A stretch of DNA of 64,000 nt from positions 186,001 to 250,000 of the forward strand of contig NZ_UETB01000002.1 of NCBI RefSeq assembly GCF_900116375.1. The letters are read 5' to 3'. Made by a program: the position numbers and the translations under genes. Positions 37,386 to 46,082 of the stretch are shown piece by piece. Each line of letters opens with the position of its first letter. The stretch's first letter is position 1. The notes beneath the pieces were generated by a model that worked only from the letters and a program-made list of their open reading frames with translations, searched no databases and was not told the origin of the DNA. Source of the DNA: Georgenia satyanarayanai (GTDB lineage: Bacteria; Actinomycetota; Actinomycetes; Actinomycetales; Actinomycetaceae).

Positions 37386-37727
37386 TTACCGTCCGCGCTG
37401 GCTCTTGGCCGACCTGGCGCCCGCCGCGCGTGCCGCCCTGCTGGCCTCCGACTCCATCCGCTCGGCCGCCTCGGCGGCGCCGAGCAGGTCGCCGATGCCC
37501 GCGGGAGGTGCCACCGGCCGCGCCGGCGCGGGTGCCCGACGGGCCGCCAGCCGGGTGGGCGGGGCGACCTGCGGGTCGGGCACCGCCACGGTCACCTCGT
37601 ACCACTGGCGCATGAGCAGGCCCTTGCGCAGCCGTTGGGCGCGCACCACCCGGCCGCCGAGCTGCCCCGCGCGCGCGAGGAGCTCGGTCAGGTCGGGACC
37701 GTCAAGCAGCAATCGCCTGTCCGACAC
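37386..37727 (-). CDS. Small protein resembling the N-terminal domain of FlhF
   Basis: The 113-residue protein opens LLLDGPDLTELLARAGQLGGRVVRAQRLRKGLLMRQWYEVTVAV, resembling the N-terminal domain of FlhF, but there is no GTPase. The rest is Ala/Pro/Arg-rich. GTG 37727 overlaps the end of flhA by 26 bases with GGGAG upstream. Its place after flhA, where flhF usually lies, supports the idea; similarity is short, so the call is tentative. Confidence 0.5.
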   Translation of the reverse strand: MSDRRLLLDGPDLTELLARAGQLGGRVVRAQRLRKGLLMRQWYEVTVAVPDPQVAPPTRLAARRAPAPARPVAPPAGIGDLLGAAEAAERMESEASRAARAAGARSAKSQRGR

Positions 37728-39759
37728 CCACGGCTCCCACGGTCTCGATGGTCAGCGACGTGCCCGTCACCTCGGTGTAGGACAGCACGGGAAGGCGCGG
37801 GACCGCCAGTCCCGCCACCCGGCGCAGCGCCGGGCGGATCGCCGGCGAGCACACGAGGACCGCCTGGCGGCCGGTCGCCTCGAGCGTCTCCACCTGGGCA
37901 CGGAGCGAGGCCAGCAGGCCCTCGACCCGGTCCGGCGCGAGCGAGATCTGCGTGCCGCCCTCCCCCGGCCGCAGGGACTCCAGGAGCAGCTGCTCGGTGG
38001 CCGGCTCGAGGGTGAGGACGCGCAGCACGCCGCCCTCGCGCTGCCGGTCGACGATGACGTCCGCGACCGCCTGGCGCGCCGCCTCGACGAGTCCCTCCGC
38101 GTCGGTGGAGACCTTCGCCCGCAGGGTGAGCGCCTCGAGGATGCGGCCCAGGTCGAGGATCGGCACCTGCTCGGCGAGCAGCCCCTGGAGGACCCGCTGC
38201 ACCTCACCGAGGCTGAGCACGGCGGGAACAAGCTCCTCGACCACCGAGGGGTTGGTCTGCTTGAGCCCCTCGACGAGCACCCGCACGTCCTCGCGGCCGA
38301 GCAGCCGGTCGGCGTGGGTGGAGGCCACCGAGGAGAGGTGGGTGATGAGGACGGACACGCGGTCGACCACCGTAGCCCCGGCCATCTCGGCGCTGTGCCG
38401 CAGCTCGGTGGGGATCCACTTGCCGGGCAGGCCGAAGACCGGTTCGACGACGGTGCTGCCGGGCAGCCCCTCGAGGCCCTCGCCGAGGGCGAGGACGCGC
38501 CCGCGCGGTGCCGTGCCGCGCGCGACCTCGACTCCGGAGAGCCGGATGGCGTAGGTGCCGGCGGGCAGGTCGACCGAGTCCCGGGTGCGCACCGGGGGCA
38601 GCACGTACCCCATCTCCAGGGCGGTCTTGCGGCGCAGCGCCCGGACCCGCCCGAGCAGGTCCTGGTCGGCCGACCCGCCGACCATGTCGACGAGGTCGGG
38701 GGCGAGCAGCACCTCGAGCGCGTGGACGCGCATCTGCTCGATGAGCGCCTCGGGCGTCTCCGCAACGGGCTGCAGCGCCGCGGCGGTCTCGGTGGCGGTC
38801 TCGGCGTCGGCGACCTCCGTCTCCTTGGCCTTGATCCGCTGGGCGAGGAGGAGCAGGGCCGCACCGACGAGGATGAAGGGGATCTTGGGGATGCCGGGCA
38901 CGAGCGCGAGGACCACGGCAGCGCCCCCGGCGATCATCAGGGCCGTGCGCGACTGGGCGAGCTGGGAGGTGGCCATCGTGCCCATGTCGGAGTCCGACGT
39001 CGCCCGCGTGACGACCAGGCCGGTGGCCACCGACATGAGGAGGGCGGGGATCTGGGTGACGAGGCCGTCACCGACGGTGAGGAGGGAGTAGGTCTCGATG
39101 GCCTCGCCGGCGCTCATGCCGAGCTGGACCATGCCGATGACGAACCCGCCGACGAGGTTGATGACCGTGGTGATGATGCCGGCGATCGCGTCGCCCTTGA
39201 CGAACTTCGCGGAGCCGTCCATCGCGCCGTAGAAGTCGGCCTCGGAGGCCACCTCCGCGCGGCGGCGGCGGGCCTCGTCGTCGTCGATGGCGCCGGCGTT
39301 GAGGTCGGCGTCGATAGCCATCTGCTTGCCGGGCATGGCGTCGAGGGTGAACCGTGCCCCGACCTCCGCCGCGCGCCCGGCGCCGTTGGTGATGACGACG
39401 AACTGGATGACGACGAGGATGAGGAAGATGACCAGGCCGATGACGATCGAGCCGCCGACGATGATGTGCCCGAAGGCGTTGATGACCTCACCCGCGTAGC
39501 CGTCACGCAGCACGAGGCGGGTGGAGGCGACGTTGAGTCCGAGCCGGAACAGCGTCATGACGAGCACGAGCGCCGGGAAGATCGAGAAGTCGAGGGACTT
39601 CTTGATGTACATCGTCGTGAGCAGCACGAGCATCGCGCCCATGATGTTGACCGCGATGAGGAGGTCGAGCAGCGGCGCCGGCAGCGGGATGACGAGCAGC
39701 ATGATGATCCCGACGACGGCGGCCGGGGCGGCGAACTGGGTGACCTTGCCGTTCTTCAT
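37702..39759 (-). CDS. flhA: Flagellar type III export protein FlhA
   Basis: FlhA forms the export gate ring and docks substrates and chaperones. The 685-residue protein has about eight N-terminal membrane segments (residues 1-310), the conserved FRLGLNVASTRLVL, GRAAEVGARFTLDAMPGKQMAIDADLNAGAI and later cytoplasmic domains. ATG 39759 follows AAGGACAGCCG and overlaps flhB as ATGA; the open frame upstream is inside flhB. Confidence 0.96.
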   Translation of the reverse strand: MKNGKVTQFAAPAAVVGIIMLLVIPLPAPLLDLLIAVNIMGAMLVLLTTMYIKKSLDFSIFPALVLVMTLFRLGLNVASTRLVLRDGYAGEVINAFGHIIVGGSIVIGLVIFLILVVIQFVVITNGAGRAAEVGARFTLDAMPGKQMAIDADLNAGAIDDDEARRRRAEVASEADFYGAMDGSAKFVKGDAIAGIITTVINLVGGFVIGMVQLGMSAGEAIETYSLLTVGDGLVTQIPALLMSVATGLVVTRATSDSDMGTMATSQLAQSRTALMIAGGAAVVLALVPGIPKIPFILVGAALLLLAQRIKAKETEVADAETATETAAALQPVAETPEALIEQMRVHALEVLLAPDLVDMVGGSADQDLLGRVRALRRKTALEMGYVLPPVRTRDSVDLPAGTYAIRLSGVEVARGTAPRGRVLALGEGLEGLPGSTVVEPVFGLPGKWIPTELRHSAEMAGATVVDRVSVLITHLSSVASTHADRLLGREDVRVLVEGLKQTNPSVVEELVPAVLSLGEVQRVLQGLLAEQVPILDLGRILEALTLRAKVSTDAEGLVEAARQAVADVIVDRQREGGVLRVLTLEPATEQLLLESLRPGEGGTQISLAPDRVEGLLASLRAQVETLEATGRQAVLVCSPAIRPALRRVAGLAVPRLPVLSYTEVTGTSLTIETVGAVGVGQAIAA

Positions 39760-40856
39760 CGGCTGTCCTTCCTGGACTGGGGCATGCGGTGGGTCCCGGT
39801 GGCGGCGCCACGACGGCGCAGGGACATGACGAAGGCGAGGACGCGTGCGACGGCCTCGTAGAGGTAGTCGGGGACCTCGTGGCCGACCTCGCACATCGCG
39901 TTGAGCGTGCGGGCCAGCGTGATGTCCTGGACGACGGCGACCCGGTGCTGGGCCGCGCGTTCACGGATCTTGGCGGCCAGGTGGCCCTGGCCCTTGGCGA
40001 CGACGCGTGGGGCGCCCTTGCCGGGCTCGTAGCGCAGCGCGACGGCGACGTGCGTGGGGTTGACGACGACGACGTCGGCGTCGGCCACGGCGGCGAGCAT
40101 GCGGTTGCGGCTCATCGCGCGGGCCTTGGCCAGGCGCTGGCCCTTGATCATCGGGTCGCCCTCGGAGCGCTTGTGCTCGTCCTTGACCTCCTGCTTGGAC
40201 ATGCGCGTGGTCTTGCGGTTGCGGCGCATGACCACGAGGAGGTCGACGGCGGCGAGCGCCAGGCCAGCGGCCACGCCCCACGTGAGGAGGGTCTGGATCC
40301 GGGAGCCGACCTCGCCGAGGATCTGCATGACCGACAGCTGGCCGGACTGCGCGACGATCGGGATGAGGCCGACGACGGCGGAGTACAGGACGGCGCCGAC
40401 GACGAGCGTCTTGAGGAACGCCTTGACGCCCTGCCACCACGCCTGCGGGCCGAAGAGCCGCTTGGCCCCCTTGGCGAGGTTGAACTGCTCGAAGCGGGGC
40501 TTGAGCTTCTTGGTGGAGATGTGCACCCCGCCCTGCGCGACGCCCGCGGCGACGGCCGCGAGCGCGGCGACGGCGAGGAGCGGCGCGACGGCCATGATGG
40601 CGCTGAGCAGCCCCTCCCCCAGCGCGCGCACGGCGAGGGCCGGCTCCGGCGCCGCGATGACCTCGCGCAGCCCGAGCACGTGACCTGCGGCGGCGTCCGA
40701 CCCGCGCGCGACGACCATGGGCATGGTGAGGACGCCCGCCCCGACGACGACCCACGCGGTGAGGTCCTGGGACTTGCCCAGGCTCCCGTCCTTGCGGGCC
40801 TTCTTCATCCGTTCCGGAGTGGCCTTCTCGCTCTTCTCACCGGCGGTCTTGCTCAT
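39756..40856 (-). CDS. flhB: Flagellar export switch protein FlhB
   Basis: FlhB sets the switch from rod/hook to filament export. The 366-residue protein starts EKSEKATPERMKKARKDGSLGKSQDL, has four membrane segments and the autocleavage site Asn-Pro-Thr-His at residues 266-269. The start overlaps the fliR end as ATGA. Confidence 0.96.
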   Translation of the reverse strand: MSKTAGEKSEKATPERMKKARKDGSLGKSQDLTAWVVVGAGVLTMPMVVARGSDAAAGHVLGLREVIAAPEPALAVRALGEGLLSAIMAVAPLLAVAALAAVAAGVAQGGVHISTKKLKPRFEQFNLAKGAKRLFGPQAWWQGVKAFLKTLVVGAVLYSAVVGLIPIVAQSGQLSVMQILGEVGSRIQTLLTWGVAAGLALAAVDLLVVMRRNRKTTRMSKQEVKDEHKRSEGDPMIKGQRLAKARAMSRNRMLAAVADADVVVVNPTHVAVALRYEPGKGAPRVVAKGQGHLAAKIRERAAQHRVAVVQDITLARTLNAMCEVGHEVPDYLYEAVARVLAFVMSLRRRGAATGTHRMPQSRKDSR

Positions 40857-41602
40857 CGCACGACCTCCCCGATGCCACGGATGGCCTGGTCGGTGAGCCA
40901 GTCGACGACGCCGGGCAGCGCCGCGAGCGTGATCGAGCCGAGCGTGAGGGTGATGAGGATCTTGAGCGGGAAGCCGAGGGCGAAGGCGTTGAGGGCCGGG
41001 GCGACGCGGGTGAGCAGGCCCAGTCCGACGTCGGCGAGGAAGAGGACGGCGATGAGCGGCCCGGCGACCTGGATGGCGGCGAGGAAGAGCTGGCTCACGC
41101 CCTCGGTGAGCTGACCGGCGAGGGCGCCGAGATCCAGCATGGCGCCGAGGGGCAGCGCGTCGAAGCTGCGGGCCAGCCCACCGACGACGAGCTGGTAGCC
41201 GTCGGAGACGAAGAGGAGGACGACGGCGATGAGCTGGTAGAAGCGGCCGAAGGGGCCGCTGCTGGTCATCGTCATGGGGTCCAGCGCCTGGCCGAGCTCG
41301 AAGCCGCCGAGCATGTCGATGAGGCGCCCGGCGGACTGGACCGCCGAGAAGACGAGCGAGACGAGGACGCCGAGCCCGGCGCCGGTGACGGCCTCCGACA
41401 GCGCCATCGCGATGAGCGTCGCGGCGGTCACCTCGACCGGCACGGTCATGGAGGAGGCGAGCGCCAGGGCCAGCCCCACCCCGAGCATCGCCTTGACGGT
41501 CCCGGGGATCGCCCGGTGGTTGAAGGGCGGGGCGATGACGAGGAAGACGGTCACCCGCACGGCCGCGAGGATGACGGGGAGCACCACGAGTGCCGCGTCC
41601 AC
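40853..41602 (-). CDS. fliR: Flagellar export protein FliR
   Basis: FliR is part of the export gate with FliP and FliQ. The 249-residue protein has about six hydrophobic segments and the FliR pattern RVTVFLVIAPPFNHRAIPGTVKAMLG and LGGFELGQALDP. GTG 41602 lies 3 bases after the fliQ stop. Confidence 0.94.
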   Translation of the reverse strand: MDAALVVLPVILAAVRVTVFLVIAPPFNHRAIPGTVKAMLGVGLALALASSMTVPVEVTAATLIAMALSEAVTGAGLGVLVSLVFSAVQSAGRLIDMLGGFELGQALDPMTMTSSGPFGRFYQLIAVVLLFVSDGYQLVVGGLARSFDALPLGAMLDLGALAGQLTEGVSQLFLAAIQVAGPLIAVLFLADVGLGLLTRVAPALNAFALGFPLKILITLTLGSITLAALPGVVDWLTDQAIRGIGEVVR

Positions 41603-41605
41603 GCC

Positions 41606-41878
41606 TCAGCCGCCCAGCAGACCGGGGATCCGGTCGAAGAGCTCGTGGGTGGTGACGACCAGCTCGGAGATCATCCAGTTGCCGCACACGACGATCGCGA
41701 CGGCGACGCCGATCGCCTTGGGCACGAAGCTCAGGGTGATCTCCTGGATCTGGGTGACCGACTGGAGGAGGGAGACGGCGAAGCCGACGACGAGCGCGGT
41801 GACGAGGAGCGGGGCGGCGAGCTTGGCGGCCAGCCCGAGCGCGAGGGTGGCGATGTCGATGACGCCTGCGGTGTCCAC
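41606..41878 (-). CDS. fliQ: Flagellar export protein FliQ
   Basis: This is a 90-residue, two-segment export gate protein with FAVSLLQSVTQIQEITLSFVPKAIGV, the core FliQ sequence. GTG 41878 overlaps the fliP stop by one base (TAGTG). Confidence 0.95.
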   Translation of the reverse strand: MDTAGVIDIATLALGLAAKLAAPLLVTALVVGFAVSLLQSVTQIQEITLSFVPKAIGVAVAIVVCGNWMISELVVTTHELFDRIPGLLGG

Positions 41879-42693
41879 TAGTAGCTCCCCACCAGCTGCG
41901 TGATGATGAGGCCCCAGCCGTCGACGAGGACGAACAGCAGGATCTTGAAGGGCAGCGAGATCATCGAGGGCGGCAGCATCATCATGCCCATCGCCATGAG
42001 CGCGGAGGCGACGACGAGGTCGATGACGAGGAAGGGCACGAAGACGACGAAGCCGATGATGAAGGCGGCGCGCAGCTCGGAGAGCATGAACGCGGGGATG
42101 AGCGTCTGCATGGGCACGGTCTCGGCGCTCTCCGGGTTGGGCATGTCCGCGGCGCGCGTGAGCAGCGCGAGGTCCTCCTCCCGGGTGAGGCCGACCATGA
42201 ACTCCCGCAGCGGCACCTGGGCCGCCTCGAGGGCGGCGGCGAAGTCGATCTGCCCGTCGAGGTAGGGCTGGACCGCGGCGCCGTTCACGTCACCCAGCAC
42301 GGGGGACATGATGAAGATCGAGAGGAACAGCGCGAGCCCGGCGAGCACCTGGTTGGGGGGCACGCCCTGGAGCCCCAGCGCGTTCCTGGTGAGGGCGAGC
42401 ACGACGAAGATCTTCGTGAAGCTCGTCATCATGAGGAGCAGCGACGGCGCGACACCGAGCAGGGTGAGCGCGAGGAGCGCGATGATCGACGTGGAGGGGG
42501 TGCTCCCGGCGACGTCGACGTCGATGCCCAGGCCCGGCTCGGTCGGCTCTGCCGGCGCGGTGGGGTCGTCGGGCGGCAGCGGGGCGCCGTGCGCGAGGGA
42601 GGTGCCGAGGACGAGCGCGGCCGCGACGAGGACGAGGACCGCCAGGACCCGCGGCAGCCAGGCCGCGCGGGGGCGGGAGACCGCGGCGCTCAT
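41878..42693 (-). CDS. fliP: Flagellar export protein FliP
   Basis: FliP forms the export channel core. The 271-residue protein begins with a cleavable-type signal (WLPRVLAVLVLVAAALVLGTSLAHG), then the family blocks LLMMTSFTKIFVVLALTRNALGLQGVPPNQVL and FIIGFVVFVPFLVIDLVVASALMAMGMMMLPP. ATG 42693 overlaps fliO as ATGA; the longer frame runs inside fliO and fliN. Confidence 0.96.
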   Translation of the reverse strand: MSAAVSRPRAAWLPRVLAVLVLVAAALVLGTSLAHGAPLPPDDPTAPAEPTEPGLGIDVDVAGSTPSTSIIALLALTLLGVAPSLLLMMTSFTKIFVVLALTRNALGLQGVPPNQVLAGLALFLSIFIMSPVLGDVNGAAVQPYLDGQIDFAAALEAAQVPLREFMVGLTREEDLALLTRAADMPNPESAETVPMQTLIPAFMLSELRAAFIIGFVVFVPFLVIDLVVASALMAMGMMMLPPSMISLPFKILLFVLVDGWGLIITQLVGSY

Positions 42694-43091
42694 CGGCGCA
42701 CCCGGCTGCGCAGGACCTGCCACGAGGTGCGCCACGCCGTCGGGGACAGGACGGAGCCGCCGAGGGCGGAGGGCGGGGTGGAGATCGGCGCGGGCACGGA
42801 GGACTCCGGGCCCTGGACGCCGTCGTCCTCGAGGACGAAGGGGGCGGACTCGAGCTCGGTGAGGAGGCGGACCTCGGTGTCGCTGACACCGAGGACGAGG
42901 GTCCGCCCGGCGACGTCGACGACGGTGATGCCGGAACGGCGTCCGAGGTTCTGCCGGCCGAGGACGGTGATCGGCAGCCGACGGACGGCGCCCCCACCGG
43001 CGCCCATCCGCCGGGCGAGGAACCACAGCAGCGCGAGGACGAGTCCCAGCGAGACCGTGACCCGCAGCGCGAGCTCGAGCGTGTCGCTCAC
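42690..43091 (-). CDS. fliO: Flagellar export accessory protein FliO
   Basis: The 133-residue protein has one N-terminal membrane segment (about residues 6-26) and a FliO-type cytoplasmic part (LPITVLGRQNLGRRSGITVVDVAGRTLVLGVSDTEVRLL). FliO helps FliP complexes form. GTG 43091 overlaps fliN as GTGA. Confidence 0.85.
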   Translation of the reverse strand: MSDTLELALRVTVSLGLVLALLWFLARRMGAGGGAVRRLPITVLGRQNLGRRSGITVVDVAGRTLVLGVSDTEVRLLTELESAPFVLEDDGVQGPESSVPAPISTPPSALGGSVLSPTAWRTSWQVLRSRVRR

Positions 43092-43768
43092 TGGGCCGCG
43101 GTCTCCGACACGATCTCGGTGATGCGCACCGCGTAGTCCTCGTCCACGACGACGACGTCACCGCGGGCGACGAGGCGGCCGTTGACCATGACGTCGGCGG
43201 GGCTGCCGGCGGCCCGGTCGAGCTCGAGGACGGTCCCGGGGGTGAGGGCCAGGACGTCACGCAGCGGCATACGGGTGCGGCCGATCTCGGTGGTGAGCGT
43301 GAGCTCGACGTCGTACAGGACGCGCATGCTGCCCGGCGTGAGCGGGGCGCTGCTCACCGGGGCGACGGTGGAGACGGTGCGGATCCCGAACCAGGCCTGG
43401 ACACCGCTGCCCGAGGTGAGGGCGAAGAGCTGGACGTCACGACCGGTGAGCGCGTCCCCGGCGGGGCGCTCCTCGGCGGCGCTGAGCACGCCCGCGCCGA
43501 GCTGCTGGGAGGCGGCCTCGAGGGCGGGACGCAGCGCCTCGGCGAGGGTCAGCGCCGCAGCGCCGGCCATCGCCTCCGCGACGGCCTCCTCGGCGACGAC
43601 GACGAGCTCGGCGCTGCCCTGCCCGACGAAGCTGGCGACGACCGCGACGGCCTCGGGGGCCGGGCGCTCACCGGCCTCGGCGGGGCGGGCGACGAGCGGC
43701 TGCGACGAGGGCAGCAGCCGCGCGAGCTCCTCGGCGACGGCGTGGGTGTCGACGGTGGTGGTGCTCAT
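43088..43768 (-). CDS. fliN: Flagellar motor switch protein FliN (long form)
   Basis: FliN builds the lower C-ring and helps bind CheY-P. At 226 residues it is longer than E. coli FliN: residues about 1-140 look like a CheC-type fold remnant, residues about 150-222 are the SpoA/FliN domain (YDVELTLTTEIGRTRMPLRDVLALTPGTVLELDR and ARGDVVVVDEDYAVRITEI). ATG 43768 overlaps fliM as ATGA. Confidence 0.93.
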   Translation of the reverse strand: MSTTTVDTHAVAEELARLLPSSQPLVARPAEAGERPAPEAVAVVASFVGQGSAELVVVAEEAVAEAMAGAAALTLAEALRPALEAASQQLGAGVLSAAEERPAGDALTGRDVQLFALTSGSGVQAWFGIRTVSTVAPVSSAPLTPGSMRVLYDVELTLTTEIGRTRMPLRDVLALTPGTVLELDRAAGSPADVMVNGRLVARGDVVVVDEDYAVRITEIVSETAAQ

Positions 43769-44676
43769 GAGTTCTCCTTGACGTTGACTACCAGCCCGGC
43801 GAGGCGGGAGCCGTTGGTCCCTGCGACGGCCTGGGCGAGGACGCGGTCACCGACCACGACGTCCATGGGCTGGGTACGGGGGTGGTGAAGCGGGAGGAGG
43901 TCGCCCACGGCGAGGTGGACGACCTCCCTGGGGTGGACGGGCACGGCGGCCAGACGGACGGCGACCTCGACGGGCGCGTTCTGCACGGCGCGGTCGAGGA
44001 GCTCGCGCTGCTGCTGCTCGGCGACCTCCTGCGCGGCACTGCGCTGGTCGGGGGCGTTGCTCTCGCGCAGCGCCGCGATGATGCCCTCGGCCGGGGCCAT
44101 GAGGGACGCCGTGGCGTGCTGCTCACCGGCGGAGATGTCGAAGCGCGCGGAGATGACGGTCGTCGTCGCCGTCATCAGCTGGAGGACCTGCGGGGAGTGC
44201 TGGATGTGACGCAGCTGCACGTCGATGGGGATGATCCCCTCGAAGGCGTAGTTGAGGTCGCCCAGCACACGGAGCATGAGGTCACCGAGGAGCGCCTGCT
44301 CGATCTCGGTGAGCTCCCGGGTGGGGACGGCGCCGGGCTTCCCGGGGCCGCCGAGCATCTGGTCGACCCAGGTGAGCGCGGTCTCCAGCGGGAACTGCAT
44401 GATGGCCGGGCGCCGGTTGGGGCCGACGGCGCACACGACGAGCGTCGTGAGCGAGGGCAGGCCGCTGACGTAGTCGTCGTACGTGCTCAGGCTCACCGTG
44501 TCGAGGGACACCTGGGTGGGCACACGCAGGCGCGCCATCAGCTGGTTGGACCACTGGCGCGCGAAGGTGCCGAGCGCGACCTCGAGGGTGCGCGCGTGCT
44601 CGCGCGCCAGTGTCATCGGCCGGCGGAAGTCGTAGACGACCGTACCGTCGGCGTGGGGAGAGTGGGGAACCGTCAC
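43765..44676 (-). CDS. fliM: Flagellar motor switch protein FliM
   Basis: FliM joins the C-ring and receives CheY-P. It has the core VYDFRRPMTLAREHARTLEVALGTFARQWSNQL, LETALTWVDQMLGG and a C-terminal SpoA domain. The ATG at 44688 lies inside the -10 of a strong sigma-28-type promoter and has no ribosome site, so the GTG at 44676, four codons on and 8 bases past the -10, is chosen as a leaderless start (303 residues). The usual N-terminal CheY-binding motif is not obvious. Confidence 0.9.
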   Translation of the reverse strand: MTVPHSPHADGTVVYDFRRPMTLAREHARTLEVALGTFARQWSNQLMARLRVPTQVSLDTVSLSTYDDYVSGLPSLTTLVVCAVGPNRRPAIMQFPLETALTWVDQMLGGPGKPGAVPTRELTEIEQALLGDLMLRVLGDLNYAFEGIIPIDVQLRHIQHSPQVLQLMTATTTVISARFDISAGEQHATASLMAPAEGIIAALRESNAPDQRSAAQEVAEQQQRELLDRAVQNAPVEVAVRLAAVPVHPREVVHLAVGDLLPLHHPRTQPMDVVVGDRVLAQAVAGTNGSRLAGLVVNVKENS

Positions 44677-44684
44677 GTATGTCC

Positions 44685-44712
44685 CCATCGGCGGCGCCCA
44701 GCCGATGTTGAG
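44685..44712 (-). promoter_or_regulatory. Sigma-28-type promoter of the fliM operon
   Basis: CTCA (44709-44712), 16 bases, GCCGATGG (44685-44692) on the minus strand. It follows the fliL terminator at once and covers the first possible fliM ATG. Unlike other sites here it has no GGA hairpin; the transcript would be leaderless. Confidence 0.75.
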
Positions 44713-44720
44713 GAGTCACC

Positions 44721-44749
44721 GCGCGCCCGGCGTCAGCCGCCGGGCGCGC
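44721..44749 (-). terminator. fliL terminator hairpin
   Basis: GCGCGCCCGGCG pairs perfectly with CGCCGGGCGCGC around TCAGC, 7 bases past the fliL stop. It separates flbD-motA-motB-fliL from fliM. Confidence 0.8.
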
Positions 44750-44755
44750 GGGGTG

Positions 44756-45244
44756 TCACTGCGTGACGAAGTCGGTGAAGTAGACCGTGAGCACCTCTCC
44801 GTCGTAGGCCTCGACGAGCCGCTCCGACAGCTCGGACTTCAGCTCCTCGCGCCGCTCGGGGTCGTTGACCTCGGCGATGGTCCGGCCGGTGAACAGGGCG
44901 ATGGCGATGTCCGTCGCGTGCGCCGTCGCGACCTCCTCGACCTCCGCGACGAGCTCGATCGCGAAGCCGAGCCGCAGGTAGTGGCCGTCGGCGAGGTTGA
45001 TGTTCCGTGGCTCGATGGTGACCGTGTCACCCACCTCGGGCTCCGCGGGCACGGCCGGTTCGGTGGGGCGGAGGAAGACGAAGGCCCCGGCGGCGAGGAC
45101 GGCGAGGACGGCCGCCAGGACGATGAGCAGCCGGCCGCGCCCCCGGCGGGGGGCTGCCTCCGGCTCCGGAGGTGCGGGCGCCGCAGCGGCCTGCCCACCT
45201 CCGATCTTGCGGGACTGGGCCCCGATCACGCGCTTCTCGGCCAT
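44756..45244 (-). CDS. fliL: Flagellar basal body protein FliL
   Basis: FliL binds the stator near the rotor. The 162-residue protein has one membrane segment (about residues 39-58: LLIVLAAVLAVLAAGAFVFL) and the FliL domain (RNINLADGHYLRLGFAIELV, then VYFTDFVTQ at the end). It follows motB by one base. Confidence 0.92.
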   Translation of the reverse strand: MAEKRVIGAQSRKIGGGQAAAAPAPPEPEAAPRRGRGRLLIVLAAVLAVLAAGAFVFLRPTEPAVPAEPEVGDTVTIEPRNINLADGHYLRLGFAIELVAEVEEVATAHATDIAIALFTGRTIAEVNDPERREELKSELSERLVEAYDGEVLTVYFTDFVTQ

Positions 45245-45245
45245 G

Positions 45246-46082
45246 TCAGGCTCCTTCCATGTCGTGTGCGGCCTCGGGCAGCAGGGTGCGGACCGTCTCG
45301 GGCTCGTTGCTCAGGACGACGACGTCGACGCGCCGGTTGAGGTCGAGGGCGTCGGGGCCCTCCGCCGCCGGGTAGGCGTCGCCGTAGCCGATGGCGCGCA
45401 CCCGGGTGGGGGCGATCCCCTCGTGCTCGACCATCCGGCGCAGCACCTTGGTGGCGCGGTCCGCGGAGAGCTCCCAGTTGGTCTCGTAGGGCTCGGTGTA
45501 GGGCAGCGGGTTGGCGTGGCCCTCGAGGAGGATGTCGTTGTCCAGCGGCCGCAGGGTCGCGGCGATCGTGTCGACGACCTCGAGAGACGTACGCGGCATG
45601 GCCGCGCTCGCCGGGGAGAAGAAGGTGTTCTCGCTGACGAGGCCGATGACGAGGCCGCGCTCGGTGATCGCGAAGCGGACCTCGTCCTCCAGCCCTGCCC
45701 TCTCCAGCTCGGTGCGGATGCTCTCGCGGACCGCGTCGAGGTTTCGGGCCTCCGCCTGCGCCAGCTGCTGGGGGTTGCCGTCCAGCGGGGAGATGCCGGC
45801 CGCGCCGTCGACCGGGGCGACGTCGACCGACGGGGTGTCCGCGCCGTCGAGCACTCCGCTCGAGCCGTCGACGACGGAGACGGAGGCGGACGCGTCCCCG
45901 AAACCGGCGGCGAGGGACTCCCGCAGCTCGTTGAACTTCACCTGGTCGACCTGGCTGATGGCGAACAGGACGATGAAGAGGCACATCATCACCGTGACCA
46001 TGTCCATGTAGCTCACGGTCCAGCGCTCGGAGTTCTCCTCCTCTTCCTCCTCGTGGCCGCCCCGGCGGCGGCGCGAGCTCAC
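45246..46082 (-). CDS. motB: Flagellar motor stator protein MotB
   Basis: MotB anchors the stator to peptidoglycan. The 278-residue protein has an N-terminal membrane segment with the ion-channel Asp27 (SYMDMVTVMMCLFIVLF), a linker, and a C-terminal OmpA/MotB domain (LEGHANPLP, NWELSADRATKVLRRMVE, RVDVVVL). GTG 46082 overlaps motA as GTGA. Confidence 0.95.
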   Translation of the reverse strand: MSSRRRRGGHEEEEEENSERWTVSYMDMVTVMMCLFIVLFAISQVDQVKFNELRESLAAGFGDASASVSVVDGSSGVLDGADTPSVDVAPVDGAAGISPLDGNPQQLAQAEARNLDAVRESIRTELERAGLEDEVRFAITERGLVIGLVSENTFFSPASAAMPRTSLEVVDTIAATLRPLDNDILLEGHANPLPYTEPYETNWELSADRATKVLRRMVEHEGIAPTRVRAIGYGDAYPAAEGPDALDLNRRVDVVVLSNEPETVRTLLPEAAHDMEGA

